DNA of 64,000 bases from Sphingomonas sp. MA1305 (GCF_016107325.1 NZ_RCVT01000005.1:124001-188000); one strand, 5' to 3'. Numbered from the stretch's first letter, positions 24,614 to 34,007 are shown. Notes: generated by a model not told the origin, from the letters alone. Program-made: numbers and translations.

Positions 24614-26776
24614 CTACGGCGCGGGAGGGTCGATCCCGGCAATCACCGCGGTCAGGCGATCAAGCTCGCGCTGGAGCGCCTGACGCTGGAGGTCGGAGAT
24701 GCGCCGTTCGCGTAAGTGCGCCCGGGCATCGGCCGCCGCACGTTCCCAGGCCGGTCTGTGGCGGGCGGTGATGCAGGCGTTGGGGCAGCGGGTCGGTTCG
24801 CACAGGGCGGTAAGCGGCTGCGCGGGATCGGGGGTCGTCACGCGCTTGAGGCAGAGCGCGGTCGCGGGATCGAAGAAGCAATCCGCGAGCGGGCCGACAT
24901 GGAAGGTGCGCGCGACGCTGGCGAGCATGACGCGCAGGCGGGCCCGATCGGCGATCATGGCGGGCAGTGGCCCGAGCTTAACGGCGGCATCGTCGAGGGT
25001 CCGCGCGATGCGTGGTCCCGCCGGTCCGCCGAGTGATGCGCCGCCCTGCCGCCGGTCGAAATAGTCCAGCAGATCGTCAATCTGACCGAGCCGGCGCTGC
25101 GCCTCGACCTCTGCGCGAAACCCCGATCCACTGGTCCCGGCATAGCCCTCGAAAGCGGCGACCGAGGCATGCTTGTACTGGATCATGCCGGCGATGGTGC
25201 CGAACGGACGGTTGGCGATGTGCCACGCGATGGTGCGCCGGAACTGCCGCGTCGTGATGCGCCACGGCTTGCCATCGGGGCCGGGTGGGATGACCGGCGC
25301 ATCGGGGCTGCCGAAGACGGTGTTGAGGTGGTCGCGGAAGGCGTTGAGCTGGCGGACCACCTCGCTCGACAGATGCGTCTTGGTGACAGCGCGGGGACGA
25401 AGCACCGGCCAGAGCGTGTCGCTTCCAGTCTTCCGTGCCGCGTGTTCCGACAGCCGTTCGAGCACCGTGATCGCCTCGGCCACCGGTTCGATCGTCACCC
25501 AGCTCGCCGACTCACCGGCGCTCGATCGGCGCTTGTAGAGGGTCGATCGGACGCGTTGCCGCTCGATCAGGCCGTCTTCGCTGCGCGCGATCGAGAGGCA
25601 GCCGCGCCGCATCGCCTGGACCTCGCAGTCGCGCATGCCGGTCAGATAGGCGCATACGATATAGGCGGCGGCCTGCAGCATCCGCTCCTCGATCGCTAGG
25701 GTCTTCACGTCGAAGCGGGCACGCCATGGCCGACCGCTCTCGGGAGCGATCGAGATCGGCGTGTCCATGCCGCCGACCTCGGTACCAAGCGATGCAACCG
25801 CTTCGCGAATGACATCCGGTGCGCCGGTAGTGAGCATGAGATGCATGGCCGGCTCGGCGACGGCATCGATGCCGGCATGCAAATGGAGGAGATGGGCGTT
25901 GATCGGCGGGGTTGCATCCCCGGTGAGGGGATCGATGCGCGTGGCGCCGTTGTGTGCCGTCGTCCAGATGGGCACGCCGCGTCCTTGCCGGGCTCGGCGC
26001 GCGAGATAGCGCTCGAGGCGCGCGCGCTGCCGCAGGCGGCGCTCTGCATCAGGCAGTCCGCGTTCGGCGGCGAGCAGCCGAGCGCGGACTGCCTCGAGCC
26101 GATCGAGCGCGACCCGAGCCGCCAGAATATCGGTCGCGAAGGTCGTGACATAGCGCAGCGACCAGGCGAGCAGCGGCGTGACAATCTCCTCCGGCATGCG
26201 TGGGGTGCGGTTCTCGCGCACATGCCGATATCCGGCGACGCGCGCAGCCGCTTGCCCGGCCCACGGCTCGAACCCGAGACCGCCTCCAGGCAGGTGATCC
26301 CGGAGATGGTAGAGATCGGTGACCACCTGCAAGAGCTGGCCGACGATGACGGGGCGCCGCGCTGAATCATCCCGCAGGTGGCGCGCATAAGCGTCGATCA
26401 GCGCCTGATCGATGCGGCCCAGGTCGAGCCGCCCAAGCCGCTCGCGCGCGAAGGCGAAGAACCGGCGAGCCCGGTTGAATGCCTGTCGGATGCTGGCGGG
26501 CGGCAGCTTCGGGTGGTAGCCGGGAAGACCGACGTTGAGGCGGGCGTAGAGATAGGCGCGCATTGCCGCCTGCACATCGGCATGTTCGAGCACGTCGAAA
26601 TGCACGGTGACGTGGCAGCGCCGAGCGTTCTCGCGGAAGACGGCGGGACCGAGATCCCAGGTCGGGTCGCCGACGTGCGACAGCTCCTCGCGGGCATGGC
26701 CCGCCTTGAGCGGCGCGCTCGCCAGCACAGGGCGATCGTCGAACGCGGGCACGAGGGCATGGACGGGCGTGGTCAT
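24614..26776 (-). CDS. Tyrosine recombinase, third of the trio
   Basis: The protein is 720 residues. The catalytic domain lies in the second half: YLTGMRDCEVQAM gives the first arginine; TTRQFRRTIAWHIANRP replaces the usual HxxR; IQYKHASVAAFEGYAG gives the likely tyrosine nucleophile. The C-terminus has CEPTRCPNACITARHRP, a Cys motif also found in the second recombinase. ATG 26776 overlaps the second gene by 4 nt (ATGA). Far longer than the third protein of typical RIT elements, and not like the small TnpC of Tn554. Confidence 0.82.
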   Translation of the reverse strand: MTTPVHALVPAFDDRPVLASAPLKAGHAREELSHVGDPTWDLGPAVFRENARRCHVTVHFDVLEHADVQAAMRAYLYARLNVGLPGYHPKLPPASIRQAFNRARRFFAFARERLGRLDLGRIDQALIDAYARHLRDDSARRPVIVGQLLQVVTDLYHLRDHLPGGGLGFEPWAGQAAARVAGYRHVRENRTPRMPEEIVTPLLAWSLRYVTTFATDILAARVALDRLEAVRARLLAAERGLPDAERRLRQRARLERYLARRARQGRGVPIWTTAHNGATRIDPLTGDATPPINAHLLHLHAGIDAVAEPAMHLMLTTGAPDVIREAVASLGTEVGGMDTPISIAPESGRPWRARFDVKTLAIEERMLQAAAYIVCAYLTGMRDCEVQAMRRGCLSIARSEDGLIERQRVRSTLYKRRSSAGESASWVTIEPVAEAITVLERLSEHAARKTGSDTLWPVLRPRAVTKTHLSSEVVRQLNAFRDHLNTVFGSPDAPVIPPGPDGKPWRITTRQFRRTIAWHIANRPFGTIAGMIQYKHASVAAFEGYAGTSGSGFRAEVEAQRRLGQIDDLLDYFDRRQGGASLGGPAGPRIARTLDDAAVKLGPLPAMIADRARLRVMLASVARTFHVGPLADCFFDPATALCLKRVTTPDPAQPLTALCEPTRCPNACITARHRPAWERAAADARAHLRERRISDLQRQALQRELDRLTAVIAGIDPPAP

Positions 26777-28560
26777 GCGCGTGCCTCCGGCGGCAGATAG
26801 AGCCGTTCGCTCCCCATCTGCCGGCGCGCTTCGGCGATAACGGCATCGGAGAAGACCGGCAGGACCTGGACCGTGATCCGGGTGTGGACGCGGCCGAACT
26901 TGGCGGCCCAGTCGCTCGCCGGCAGGCTGCATCGCTGCTCTTCGACGAACGCGAGAAAGGCGAGGATCGCGGGGAGCTTGCGCGCGGTGATGACGGCGTT
27001 GGGACAATCGAGGCAGCCCCAGAAGGGCTGCGCGCAGGGCGAACCGGGCTCGGCGAAAGGACTGCTATGGAAGCCCGCGCAGGCGGCGAGCCAGACATCC
27101 TGTTCGCCGTCGAGCACCGGACCCACCGTATCAGCCGACATCAGCGACGCGACCTGTTCGGGCGCTTCGCGCAGCGCCTGCTCGGCGGTGGGTGGAAGCA
27201 CGGTCGGCATCGCCGCAGCGACCGCTGCGCGGAAGGCATCGGCGACGGCCGCCTCGTGCAACGGCCGGAGCGACGGCAGATCGGCATAGTGGCGCGCCGC
27301 AACCTCGCGGGTGTGACCGACCGCGAAGCGGGCCATATGCCCCTCGGTCTTGGTGTACCATAACGCCTTGTGGGTCTTGCGCAGCCGGGAAAGCAGCAGA
27401 TGGAGCGGCTTCCCATCATCGCCGGCGATACCATGGCGACGAGCCCAGGCGGCGAGTTGGAACTTGGGATCGACGATGCCGGCGCGAAGGCCGCCAACGT
27501 TGTGATAGAGCCAGAGGCAATCGTCGGTCAGATGCTCGCGTGCGACGGCGGTGACGTCGATCAGGCGACGCATGAGGCCGCCGGGTGTGCCGCTACCACC
27601 ATCGCGGACCCGCATGCTCTTGTGCTCGGCACCGCGGGCGCGGCGCTTCAGATAGCGCAGCTCCACCGTGCCGGCATGCGGGTTGGTGAGACAATCCACG
27701 GTCAGCGTCTTCAGGCACTCCGGCTCGAGGCCGGTATCGAGCGTGAGCAGCACGAGCAGCGCCGGCAGATCGCGCGCGAGCAGATGATGGCGGCCATGCA
27801 GGTCGTCGATGAGCGTGCTGATCGGCAATCCGCGCCGCATGCGCATGAAATAGAGGCGCTTCAGCGCGGGCTGGTCTGCGACGATAAAGCCCTGCCGCGC
27901 GATGATCGCTTCGACATCGGCGCGCGCCCTGGCGACGACAGGGTCGCCCTCATCAGTGCGGTCGTCGGCGCCGAGGCGGCGAAGCATCGCTTCGATATCG
28001 GCCCTCGCGGCGTCGCGCAGCGCGCGGGCGACGAAGGGGCTATAGGCATCGCGCGGGGTCGAGCGGCCCGCCGAAGTGGCCAGCGTGTAGCGCAGCCGCT
28101 CATGCAGGTCGGGCGCGATCCGATCGGGCCGGTCTGCCTCGATCGCGCGCAGCGTGTTGATGACCTTGCCGACCGTTATGTGCCGGTGGATCGCGCCCAT
28201 CCCACGCCGTTCGAGCGCGGACGCAAAGCCATCGATATGGACTGCGCGCAGGTCGTTGACGCCGGTCACCTCCGGCGCATCATCGCCAAGCCAGGCGAAG
28301 AAGTGGCGATAGACCTGAACATACTGCTTGATGACGCTGGCCGCACCGATGGGGCCGCCGAGCGCCGCCGATCGACGCAGCGCACCGGCGAAAGCGATGG
28401 CGAGTGGGCGAGGATCGAGCCCGGTCATATCGACTAGGACCGTTCCGCCATGCCGCGCCTCGATGGTGAACTTGAGGCCGAGCACAGGATCGGGCTGCGA
28501 TCGCTCCGGCGTGATCGGCGCAAAGGCGACAGGCCGGCCCTTGCGGGGACGCCCGCTCAT
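26773..28560 (-). CDS. Tyrosine recombinase, second of the trio
   Basis: The 595-residue protein shares the fold but has a degenerate active site: TLDTGLEPECLKTL where GLRxxE is expected, then LLLSRLRKTHKALWY and FAVGHTREVAARHYADL with the probable tyrosine. It may be a structural or regulatory partner of the first recombinase. The C-terminus carries CLDCPNAVITARKLP, matching the motif in the third protein. It starts at ATG 28560, overlapping the first gene by 4 nt, and its stop overlaps the third start. Confidence 0.82.
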   Translation of the reverse strand: MSGRPRKGRPVAFAPITPERSQPDPVLGLKFTIEARHGGTVLVDMTGLDPRPLAIAFAGALRRSAALGGPIGAASVIKQYVQVYRHFFAWLGDDAPEVTGVNDLRAVHIDGFASALERRGMGAIHRHITVGKVINTLRAIEADRPDRIAPDLHERLRYTLATSAGRSTPRDAYSPFVARALRDAARADIEAMLRRLGADDRTDEGDPVVARARADVEAIIARQGFIVADQPALKRLYFMRMRRGLPISTLIDDLHGRHHLLARDLPALLVLLTLDTGLEPECLKTLTVDCLTNPHAGTVELRYLKRRARGAEHKSMRVRDGGSGTPGGLMRRLIDVTAVAREHLTDDCLWLYHNVGGLRAGIVDPKFQLAAWARRHGIAGDDGKPLHLLLSRLRKTHKALWYTKTEGHMARFAVGHTREVAARHYADLPSLRPLHEAAVADAFRAAVAAAMPTVLPPTAEQALREAPEQVASLMSADTVGPVLDGEQDVWLAACAGFHSSPFAEPGSPCAQPFWGCLDCPNAVITARKLPAILAFLAFVEEQRCSLPASDWAAKFGRVHTRITVQVLPVFSDAVIAEARRQMGSERLYLPPEARA

Positions 28561-29906
28561 ACGCCTTGCGGCCCCGGCAGTAACGCCAGCAGCTCCTCGA
28601 CGGCCGCGTCCACCGTATCGGCGCGGGTCGCGATATGGTCGAGGTAGATATAGGTGGTGGTGAGGCTGGCGTGGCCAAGCAGGCGTTGCACCTGTTGCAG
28701 CGGGTCGCCCAGGATCAGCCGATAGCTCTCCACCGGCCCCACCGGCAATGCCGCTTCGCGCAGCCGCTGCTGGATCAGCAAGGCGAGCATATGGACTGCG
28801 AAGGCGTGGCGAAGCTGGTGCGGGCTGATCGACAGCGGGAAGCCGTTCTGTGCGCACCGCTTGCAGGCGCGGGTGAAGATCACCTCCCACGAGTTGGGGC
28901 GGACAGGCTGGCCGACCTCGGTCAGCCATAGCGCCGCCGGCTCGCGGGGCGTTCCATCCTCGTCGCACAGGATCAGGCGGCATCGTTCCTCCGGGGTGCA
29001 GATATCGCGCATGCGGTCGAGACCGGCGCGGGTGACAGGGATCGGTCGGTCGAAGCTGGCCGCACCGTCGCGCGCGGCGAACTTGGCCACGCCCGCGGCG
29101 CGCTCGACCGCGACATAGGCGGCGATCTGACGAAGCAGCCGGCGTGGGACCAGAACGCTGCGTCCGCGGTCGCCCTTGGTGAGCGGCGGCGGAAGGGGCA
29201 ACCAAAGTTGTTGGACGTCACCGTCCTCGCGGTCGATCGCCGCGAGCTCGACGGTGAGCAAGCCCGACGCCTCTTCGAGGCGCAGGCCGGTGGTGACGAG
29301 AAGATCCGCGAACAGCGCGTTGCGCAGCCCATTACGGTCGCGAGCGCCGGGGCGCTCCGTGCCGTCAGGGGTGAGCCCGCGCAGGCCGACCTCGCGGAAA
29401 ATGCGGTAGTCGTCCATCGTGACGAACCGGACATCCGATCGCCTGGCGACACGTTCATAGGCATCGTTGCGCGCCGCGATCATGCCGCGACGGCCACCTT
29501 GCGCCGGTCGCCACACGGCGCGGCGGCTGAACGGCGCGTCGGCGATCAACCCTTGCTGCTCGCCCCAACGGTAAAGGCGATCGAGGCTGGCGACGGCGCG
29601 GTTCCAGCTTGCCGCCGTTATCCGGTGATCGGCATCGTCGCGGCGTCGCTCACGATGATAGGCGTCGACATCGTCGCGGGTCGCAGCCCACACGGTCTTG
29701 CCGCAGGCATCGAGAAAACGAAGCCAGACTACGACATCATAGGCGTAGGCGCGAAGCGAGTGCCGCGAGCGGACGCCCGACAGCGGCAGGTCGAGAAAGA
29801 AGCGATCCAGATCGGGATCGTAGAGCGCGTCGTCGCGCTGGATCAGCGGCACATGCGCATCGAGGCCCCTGGCCTCGCGACGCTCGCAAACAGTAATGAT
29901 CGACAC
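28557..29906 (-). CDS. Tyrosine recombinase, first of the trio, complete catalytic set
   Basis: The 449-residue integrase has an N-terminal SAM-like core-binding domain (SRHSLRAYAYDVVVWLRFLDACG) and the complete catalytic set: TTGLRLEEASGLL, SPHQLRHAFAVHML, LLGHASLTTTYIYLDHIA. It is probably the enzyme that cuts and joins, with the other two as helpers, as proposed for RIT and Tn554-type elements. It is the first gene of a three-gene operon with ATGA overlaps throughout. Its start lies about 200 nt inside the right end of the element. Confidence 0.9.
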   Translation of the reverse strand: MSIITVCERREARGLDAHVPLIQRDDALYDPDLDRFFLDLPLSGVRSRHSLRAYAYDVVVWLRFLDACGKTVWAATRDDVDAYHRERRRDDADHRITAASWNRAVASLDRLYRWGEQQGLIADAPFSRRAVWRPAQGGRRGMIAARNDAYERVARRSDVRFVTMDDYRIFREVGLRGLTPDGTERPGARDRNGLRNALFADLLVTTGLRLEEASGLLTVELAAIDREDGDVQQLWLPLPPPLTKGDRGRSVLVPRRLLRQIAAYVAVERAAGVAKFAARDGAASFDRPIPVTRAGLDRMRDICTPEERCRLILCDEDGTPREPAALWLTEVGQPVRPNSWEVIFTRACKRCAQNGFPLSISPHQLRHAFAVHMLALLIQQRLREAALPVGPVESYRLILGDPLQQVQRLLGHASLTTTYIYLDHIATRADTVDAAVEELLALLPGPQGV

Positions 29907-29982
29907 CGGCGCGAAGCCCTCCCCCCGGACCCCCCACCCGGAAGCTGACCTTCACACCGATGCGCGCTATGGCCCGGCAGCT

Positions 29983-30032
29983 ATCAGGCTGGCCTCCGCC
30001 AGCTCTTGGGTCAGCGCTACGGCCAGCCTGAT
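29983..30032. repeat. Perfect 12-bp inverted repeat near the right end of the element
   Basis: ATCAGGCTGGCC (29983-29994) and its exact complement (30021-30032) are 26 nt apart, upstream of the recombinase operon and about 70 nt inside the right end. Such a site could bind a recombinase or control the operon. No equivalent seen at the left end. Confidence 0.55.
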
Positions 30033-30088
30033 TACTGCCTACCGTGGGCGTCCATCGCCGACCTTACTGCAATGTTGCGGACGGCGCA

Positions 30089-30101
30089 GACTGTCCAGAT
30101 A
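30089..30101 (-). repeat. Right terminal inverted repeat
   Basis: Read on the minus strand, TATCTGGACAGTC follows the ardC codons ...CTGGTCGCC; 11 of 13 positions match the left end. Confidence 0.75.
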
Positions 30102-30807
30102 AGGCGACCAGTTCCTCGAAGCTGTAGGCGGCGTCGCCGAACCGCTTGCCGAACGTGCGCGCGAGCCGGTGCTCGTGGCCGGTCCAGTGCACCGTCTCGT
30201 GCGCGAGCGTCGAGGCGTAATGGTCCATCGTCCGGAAGGCCGCCGGCGGCGGCATCTGAATAAAATCGAAGGCGCGATTGAAGAAGGCGCTGTCGCCGCC
30301 GTGCCGCACGTCGAGCGGCAGCGTGGCGAAGAAGCGGTCGATCGCCGCCTGGTGCTCGGACGGGGTCGGCGGCAGCGCGGCGACCGGCGTCGGGTAGAAA
30401 TGCGCGGGCAGGCCGTCGATCTGGTCCGCCGAGAAGACGATGTAGGAGCGCAGGAAGCGGATGGTCTTGCGGACCTCGTCGCCGGTCCGGCGATCGGTCT
30501 CGGTCTTGGCGAAGGTCGAGAAATAGACCGACAGCGAGCCGGTCTCGCCGCGGCGGACCTGGCCGCCCAGCTCGGCGGCCTGGCGGTAGGTCATCCAGTA
30601 GCGGCTGCGATAGCCGCGCGTGTCGGCGATCGCCCAGAGGTAGAGCGAGTTGATCCCGCTATAGGCGGTGCCGCAGTGGCGCAGCGGCCGCGCGCCCGCG
30701 CCGGTCACCGACCATGGCCGCGACCAGGGCGGGACCCCCTCCTCGAGCTTCCTGACGATGAGCGCGGTGATCTCGGCCGCGACGTCGCGGCTGTCCTTCT
30801 TGGGCAT
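30102..30807 (-). pseudogene. ardC: 5' part of the split ardC gene
   Basis: From ATG 30807 (MPKKDSRDVAAEITALIVRK) the frame encodes the ArdC DNA-binding domain and the zinc site THE-type segment TLAHETVHWTGHEHRLART, up to AYSFEELVA at the junction. It then runs into the element and stops after SGQSAPSATLQ at 30064. The last 80 residues of ArdC lie at 19766-20009. The HExxH is present, but the truncated product probably does not fold normally. The gene follows the large parB on the same strand. Confidence 0.9.
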
Positions 30808-30820
30808 GACGGATGCTCCG

Positions 30821-30864
30821 AAAACGAAGCGACGGCGGCGAAGCCATGGCTCCGCCGCCGTCGC
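30821..30864 (-). terminator. Terminator after the large parB
   Basis: A perfect 12-bp stem (GCGACGGCGGCG and complement, 12-nt loop) at 30829-30864 is followed on the minus strand by TTCGTTTTC. It lies between parB and ardC. Confidence 0.7.
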
Positions 30865-30880
30865 GTGGTGGCACTGACGG

Positions 30881-32959
30881 TTATTCGGCGGCGACCAGCG
30901 CCGGCTCGTCGAACTCGGCGTCGGTGAGCGCTTCGTCGCCCTCGCCCGCGACCGGATCGGCGTCGCCGAGGTCCGCGTCGTCGTCGCCGCTCTCGTCGGC
31001 CCGGTCGTCGAAGCCATCGGGTTCGACGCCGTCGAGGAACCGCATCGCGTTGGGCACCCAGGCGAGCGCCTTCTCCTTGACCTCGGCCTCGACGATCGCC
31101 TCGCCGGCGAACAGCTTCTCGCACGATGCCGAGATCTCGGATTTCTTCTGCGCGGCGTGGCGGCCGGACAGCGCCGGTCCGCCGACCTCGTCGAGCAGCG
31201 AGAGCAGCGCGCTTTTGGTCACGCGATCGAAGAAATTCTCCGAGGTCGGCCGCCACCACGCGGCGACGTCGATCTCCATGATCGTGGCCAGCCGGTTCTG
31301 GAGCGGGTTCTGCCGGGTCGCGTAGGTCGGCTTGGCCTCGAGCGACGTCGCGACCGCCCAGGCGAGCCATCCGGCCTTGGCGTCGTCGGCGAGGACGCGG
31401 AACGCCTCGAACCGCTCGACCTCGCACGCGCTTTCGGTCCAGCCGGCGTCGAGCTCCTCGCGCGCCTCGGCGAGATCGCTGCGAGCCCGGCTCCCCGGCA
31501 CCTCGCCGACCGTCGGGTCGAGCGGCGGTCGGGCGTGGATCGAGGTCCCGTACTGGCCGTGCCGCGAGCGGGCATCGACCATCGCGAACAGCGCGAAGTC
31601 GAGCGCCAGGCCGGGATGGCCGAGCAGGGCGGCGGCAAGGATGTCGCGACGCTGGATCGCGAGCTTGTCGTAGAGGCTCGCCGACAGCGCCTTGCCGCCC
31701 GGCGCGACCGCCTCGGGACGCAGCGCCGGCACCTGCGGCTCGCCGCGCCCGGTCGGACCGGCGGTGGCCCCGCCCGTGTCGCCGGCGTCGGCATCGTCGG
31801 CGCGGATCGGCTGCTCGCTGTAATAGGTCGGCTCGACGACCATCTCGCCGCGCGGCGTCAGCGTCAGGAACACGCCGACCTGCGGCTTCAGCTCGTCGGG
31901 AAGGACCGTGGGCCGTTCCGAGAGACGCTCGCGGTCCTCGCCGAGCGCGTCGGCTTCGGCGTCGAGCCGGGCATAGTCCTCCTCGGGCAGCGCCTCGTCC
32001 TCCATCTCGGCGTAGATCGCCTCGAGCCGGGCGTCGATCTCGTCCATCCGGGCGGTTTCCTCCTCGGTCGGCGGCACGGTCGGCAGCACGACGCGGTGCA
32101 GGCCCGCGGCAGCGTTCCAGGTGCTGCTCGACGCGACCGGCCGGATCCAGCCGAGGCCGGTTTCCTCCCCGATCCGCCGCGCCTCGGCCTCCATGATCTC
32201 GGCGCCCAGCCGCTGCGCGATCTCGGGATCGGTCCAGCGATCCCCCGCATCGCTGAAGAGATCGCGATCGACCCGACCGCCGGCGGCGGCATAGGCGTCC
32301 TCGCCGACGAGGATCGCGACCGGGTCGGTCGACTTCATCGTCTCGTTGGCGATCACGCGCCGGATCATGTCGGCATTGGCGTAGCCGTTCTGGCCGTAGC
32401 TGCCCCAGACCATCAGCTGCTTGTCGTGGCTCTCGGTCGAGGCATAGGCCTTGGCGATGTCGAGCGTGATCTCGCCCGCGGCGAGCGCGTCGAAGATCGG
32501 CTCGGCCAGCGTCGCCAGCCGCAGGCGCCCCTCGATGAAGCGGCGGGTCTGGCCGAAGCGCTTGGCCACCGCGTCGATGTCGCCGTCCTTGCCGAGGAAA
32601 TGGTGGAAGGCGCGGCATTCCTCGGCCGGGGTCAGTTTGAGCTGATGAAAATTGGCCGCGAGCGAGGTTTCGCTGAGTTCGCTGGCGTCGGCTTTCAGCA
32701 CCATCACCGGCACGTCGTAATCGTCGGCGGCGATCTGTCCCTGCTCGACCAGCAGGTGGAGCGCGCGCAGGCGGCGGCCGCCATCGAACACCTCGAAATG
32801 GCCGCGCGGTTTGGTCACCGGGGTGATCAGCAGGTTCTGGAGAACGCCGCGGGCCTGGATGGCGGCGGCGAGCGGCTCGATCGCGAGATCCTTGTCCGGC
32901 GCGGTGCGGACATTGATCGGCGACAGACGCAGCTTGGCGAGCTTGACGGTCTGGATCAT
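30881..32959 (-). CDS. Large ParB/RepB-like nuclease-domain protein
   Basis: The 692-residue protein begins with a ParB N-terminal domain (VKLAKLRLSPINVR ... GVLQNLLITPV ... FEVFDGGRRLRALHLL), a KLTPAEECRAFHHFLG segment and a helix-turn-helix (IDAVAKRFGQTRRFIEGRLRLATL). The rest is a long, acidic family-specific extension. This class is found on alphaproteobacterial plasmids and ICEs away from parA; a role in DNA binding or stability is likely, but it is not the partner of the parA at 42554. A purine-rich tract precedes the start. Confidence 0.85.
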   Translation of the reverse strand: MIQTVKLAKLRLSPINVRTAPDKDLAIEPLAAAIQARGVLQNLLITPVTKPRGHFEVFDGGRRLRALHLLVEQGQIAADDYDVPVMVLKADASELSETSLAANFHQLKLTPAEECRAFHHFLGKDGDIDAVAKRFGQTRRFIEGRLRLATLAEPIFDALAAGEITLDIAKAYASTESHDKQLMVWGSYGQNGYANADMIRRVIANETMKSTDPVAILVGEDAYAAAGGRVDRDLFSDAGDRWTDPEIAQRLGAEIMEAEARRIGEETGLGWIRPVASSSTWNAAAGLHRVVLPTVPPTEEETARMDEIDARLEAIYAEMEDEALPEEDYARLDAEADALGEDRERLSERPTVLPDELKPQVGVFLTLTPRGEMVVEPTYYSEQPIRADDADAGDTGGATAGPTGRGEPQVPALRPEAVAPGGKALSASLYDKLAIQRRDILAAALLGHPGLALDFALFAMVDARSRHGQYGTSIHARPPLDPTVGEVPGSRARSDLAEAREELDAGWTESACEVERFEAFRVLADDAKAGWLAWAVATSLEAKPTYATRQNPLQNRLATIMEIDVAAWWRPTSENFFDRVTKSALLSLLDEVGGPALSGRHAAQKKSEISASCEKLFAGEAIVEAEVKEKALAWVPNAMRFLDGVEPDGFDDRADESGDDDADLGDADPVAGEGDEALTDAEFDEPALVAAE

Positions 32960-33146
32960 CGGGAAGGCTCCTTCTTCGTCCGGATCAGCCCGGACACCTT
33001 CCCGCTCCCCCCTTCCCTTTCAGCCGGCGCGATCACTCGGGCTCCCTCGCGGCGTCGCCATGACGAGCGCGTTTGCCGCGCCGATCGGGACGACGATCGT
33101 TAAGACGCCCCCCCCGATCGCCGGACCGTCCGCCGGGCTCCAGCCG

Positions 33147-33971
33147 TCAGGCCGGATCGAACGCCGGTTCGAGGTCCGGGAAGGCGGCAGCGAGCATGCG
33201 GTGCATGTAGCGGGAGAGGTTCGGGAGGCCGCGCGCGATGTCGCTGATCTCCGGGTGCATCGCCCGTGCCTGGAAGAGGCCGAGCGTCATGCCGACGACC
33301 ATCGCGTCGAACGACGTCGGCTGCTCGGTGCCGAGCAGATAGTCGTTGTCGCCGAGCACCTCGGACAGCGCCAGCAGGTCCTTGCGTGCCTTTTCCACGA
33401 TCTCCTCGGGCGTGTAGCGGGCGATGCCCTGATCGTAGCAGCGCCGCGCGCGGTCGGCGCGGATGGCGTCGAACGCGTCGATGACGGCCGGCGGCAGCAC
33501 CGACGGATCGCCGACGGACGCGCGCAGCAGGAAGTCCCAGCCGGCGTCGTCGCAGAACTCGTAGTAGATGACGATCCAGTAGAGATGGTCCTCGAGCATG
33601 CGCTGGACGAGGTGTCCGGTCGCCCACTGCGCGGCGCTGAGGCCGGCATCGGGGTCTGCCTGGGTCCGCTTCAGGTAGCCGATGATGAGATCGGAATCGG
33701 TCAGCTTCACGTCGCCGGCGAGGATATACGGCACCTTTCCGCGCGGCGCATCCTCGGTGCCCTGCACCGGCACGACCTCATAGGGGATGCCGAACAGCCG
33801 GAAATACGCCTCCAGCTTGGTGGAGGGCGGCGACAGCGTCGAGAGGTGCCGCGCCACGTCGGGATTGCCGACCGCGAAACGGTAGAGCTTGGTGGCGCCG
33901 TCCGCGTCGATCCGCGCACGATCATAGGGGTTTTCGTAGACGGGCGGCAGGGCAGGCAGGTCGTTGGTCAC
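33147..33971 (-). CDS. Glutathione S-transferase family protein (metaxin/Fax-like)
   Basis: The 274-residue protein has a thioredoxin-like N-terminal domain (KLYRFAVGNPDVARHLSTLSPPSTKLEAYFRLFGIPYEVV ... PRGKVPYILAGDVKLTDSDLIIGYL) and a helical GST C-terminal domain ending in NLSRYMHRMLAAAFPDLEP. Such proteins bind glutathione and may detoxify small molecules. It is divergent from a TetR-type regulator with a palindrome between them, which suggests that the regulator controls it. Ligand unknown. Confidence 0.82.
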   Translation of the reverse strand: MTNDLPALPPVYENPYDRARIDADGATKLYRFAVGNPDVARHLSTLSPPSTKLEAYFRLFGIPYEVVPVQGTEDAPRGKVPYILAGDVKLTDSDLIIGYLKRTQADPDAGLSAAQWATGHLVQRMLEDHLYWIVIYYEFCDDAGWDFLLRASVGDPSVLPPAVIDAFDAIRADRARRCYDQGIARYTPEEIVEKARKDLLALSEVLGDNDYLLGTEQPTSFDAMVVGMTLGLFQARAMHPEISDIARGLPNLSRYMHRMLAAAFPDLEPAFDPA

Positions 33972-34007
33972 GCATAAGCTTCATTGACTGTGGACTTTCC
34001 TACCGTT

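Larger units (their letters stand above)
20010..30101. mobile_element. 10.1-kb element with three tyrosine recombinases and a mercury cassette, inserted in ardC
   Basis: The element splits one ardC gene between codons for ...FEELVA and EIGSG.... Its two ends, read inward, are TATCCTGACAGTC (left) and TATCTGGACAGTC (right), 11 of 13 matching. It holds a strict operon of three tyrosine recombinases (28557-29906, 26773-28560, 24614-26776), an intact ardC, merR and a four-gene mercury operon. Three linked tyrosine recombinases are the mark of RIT-type and Tn554-like elements; the second and third proteins here are much longer than in classic RITs. No clear long target duplication; GCC is present at both junctions. 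Confidence 0.9.

Noticed and set aside
31157..33103. A 648-codon plus-strand frame
   Set aside because: Antisense of the large parB gene, with no domain.
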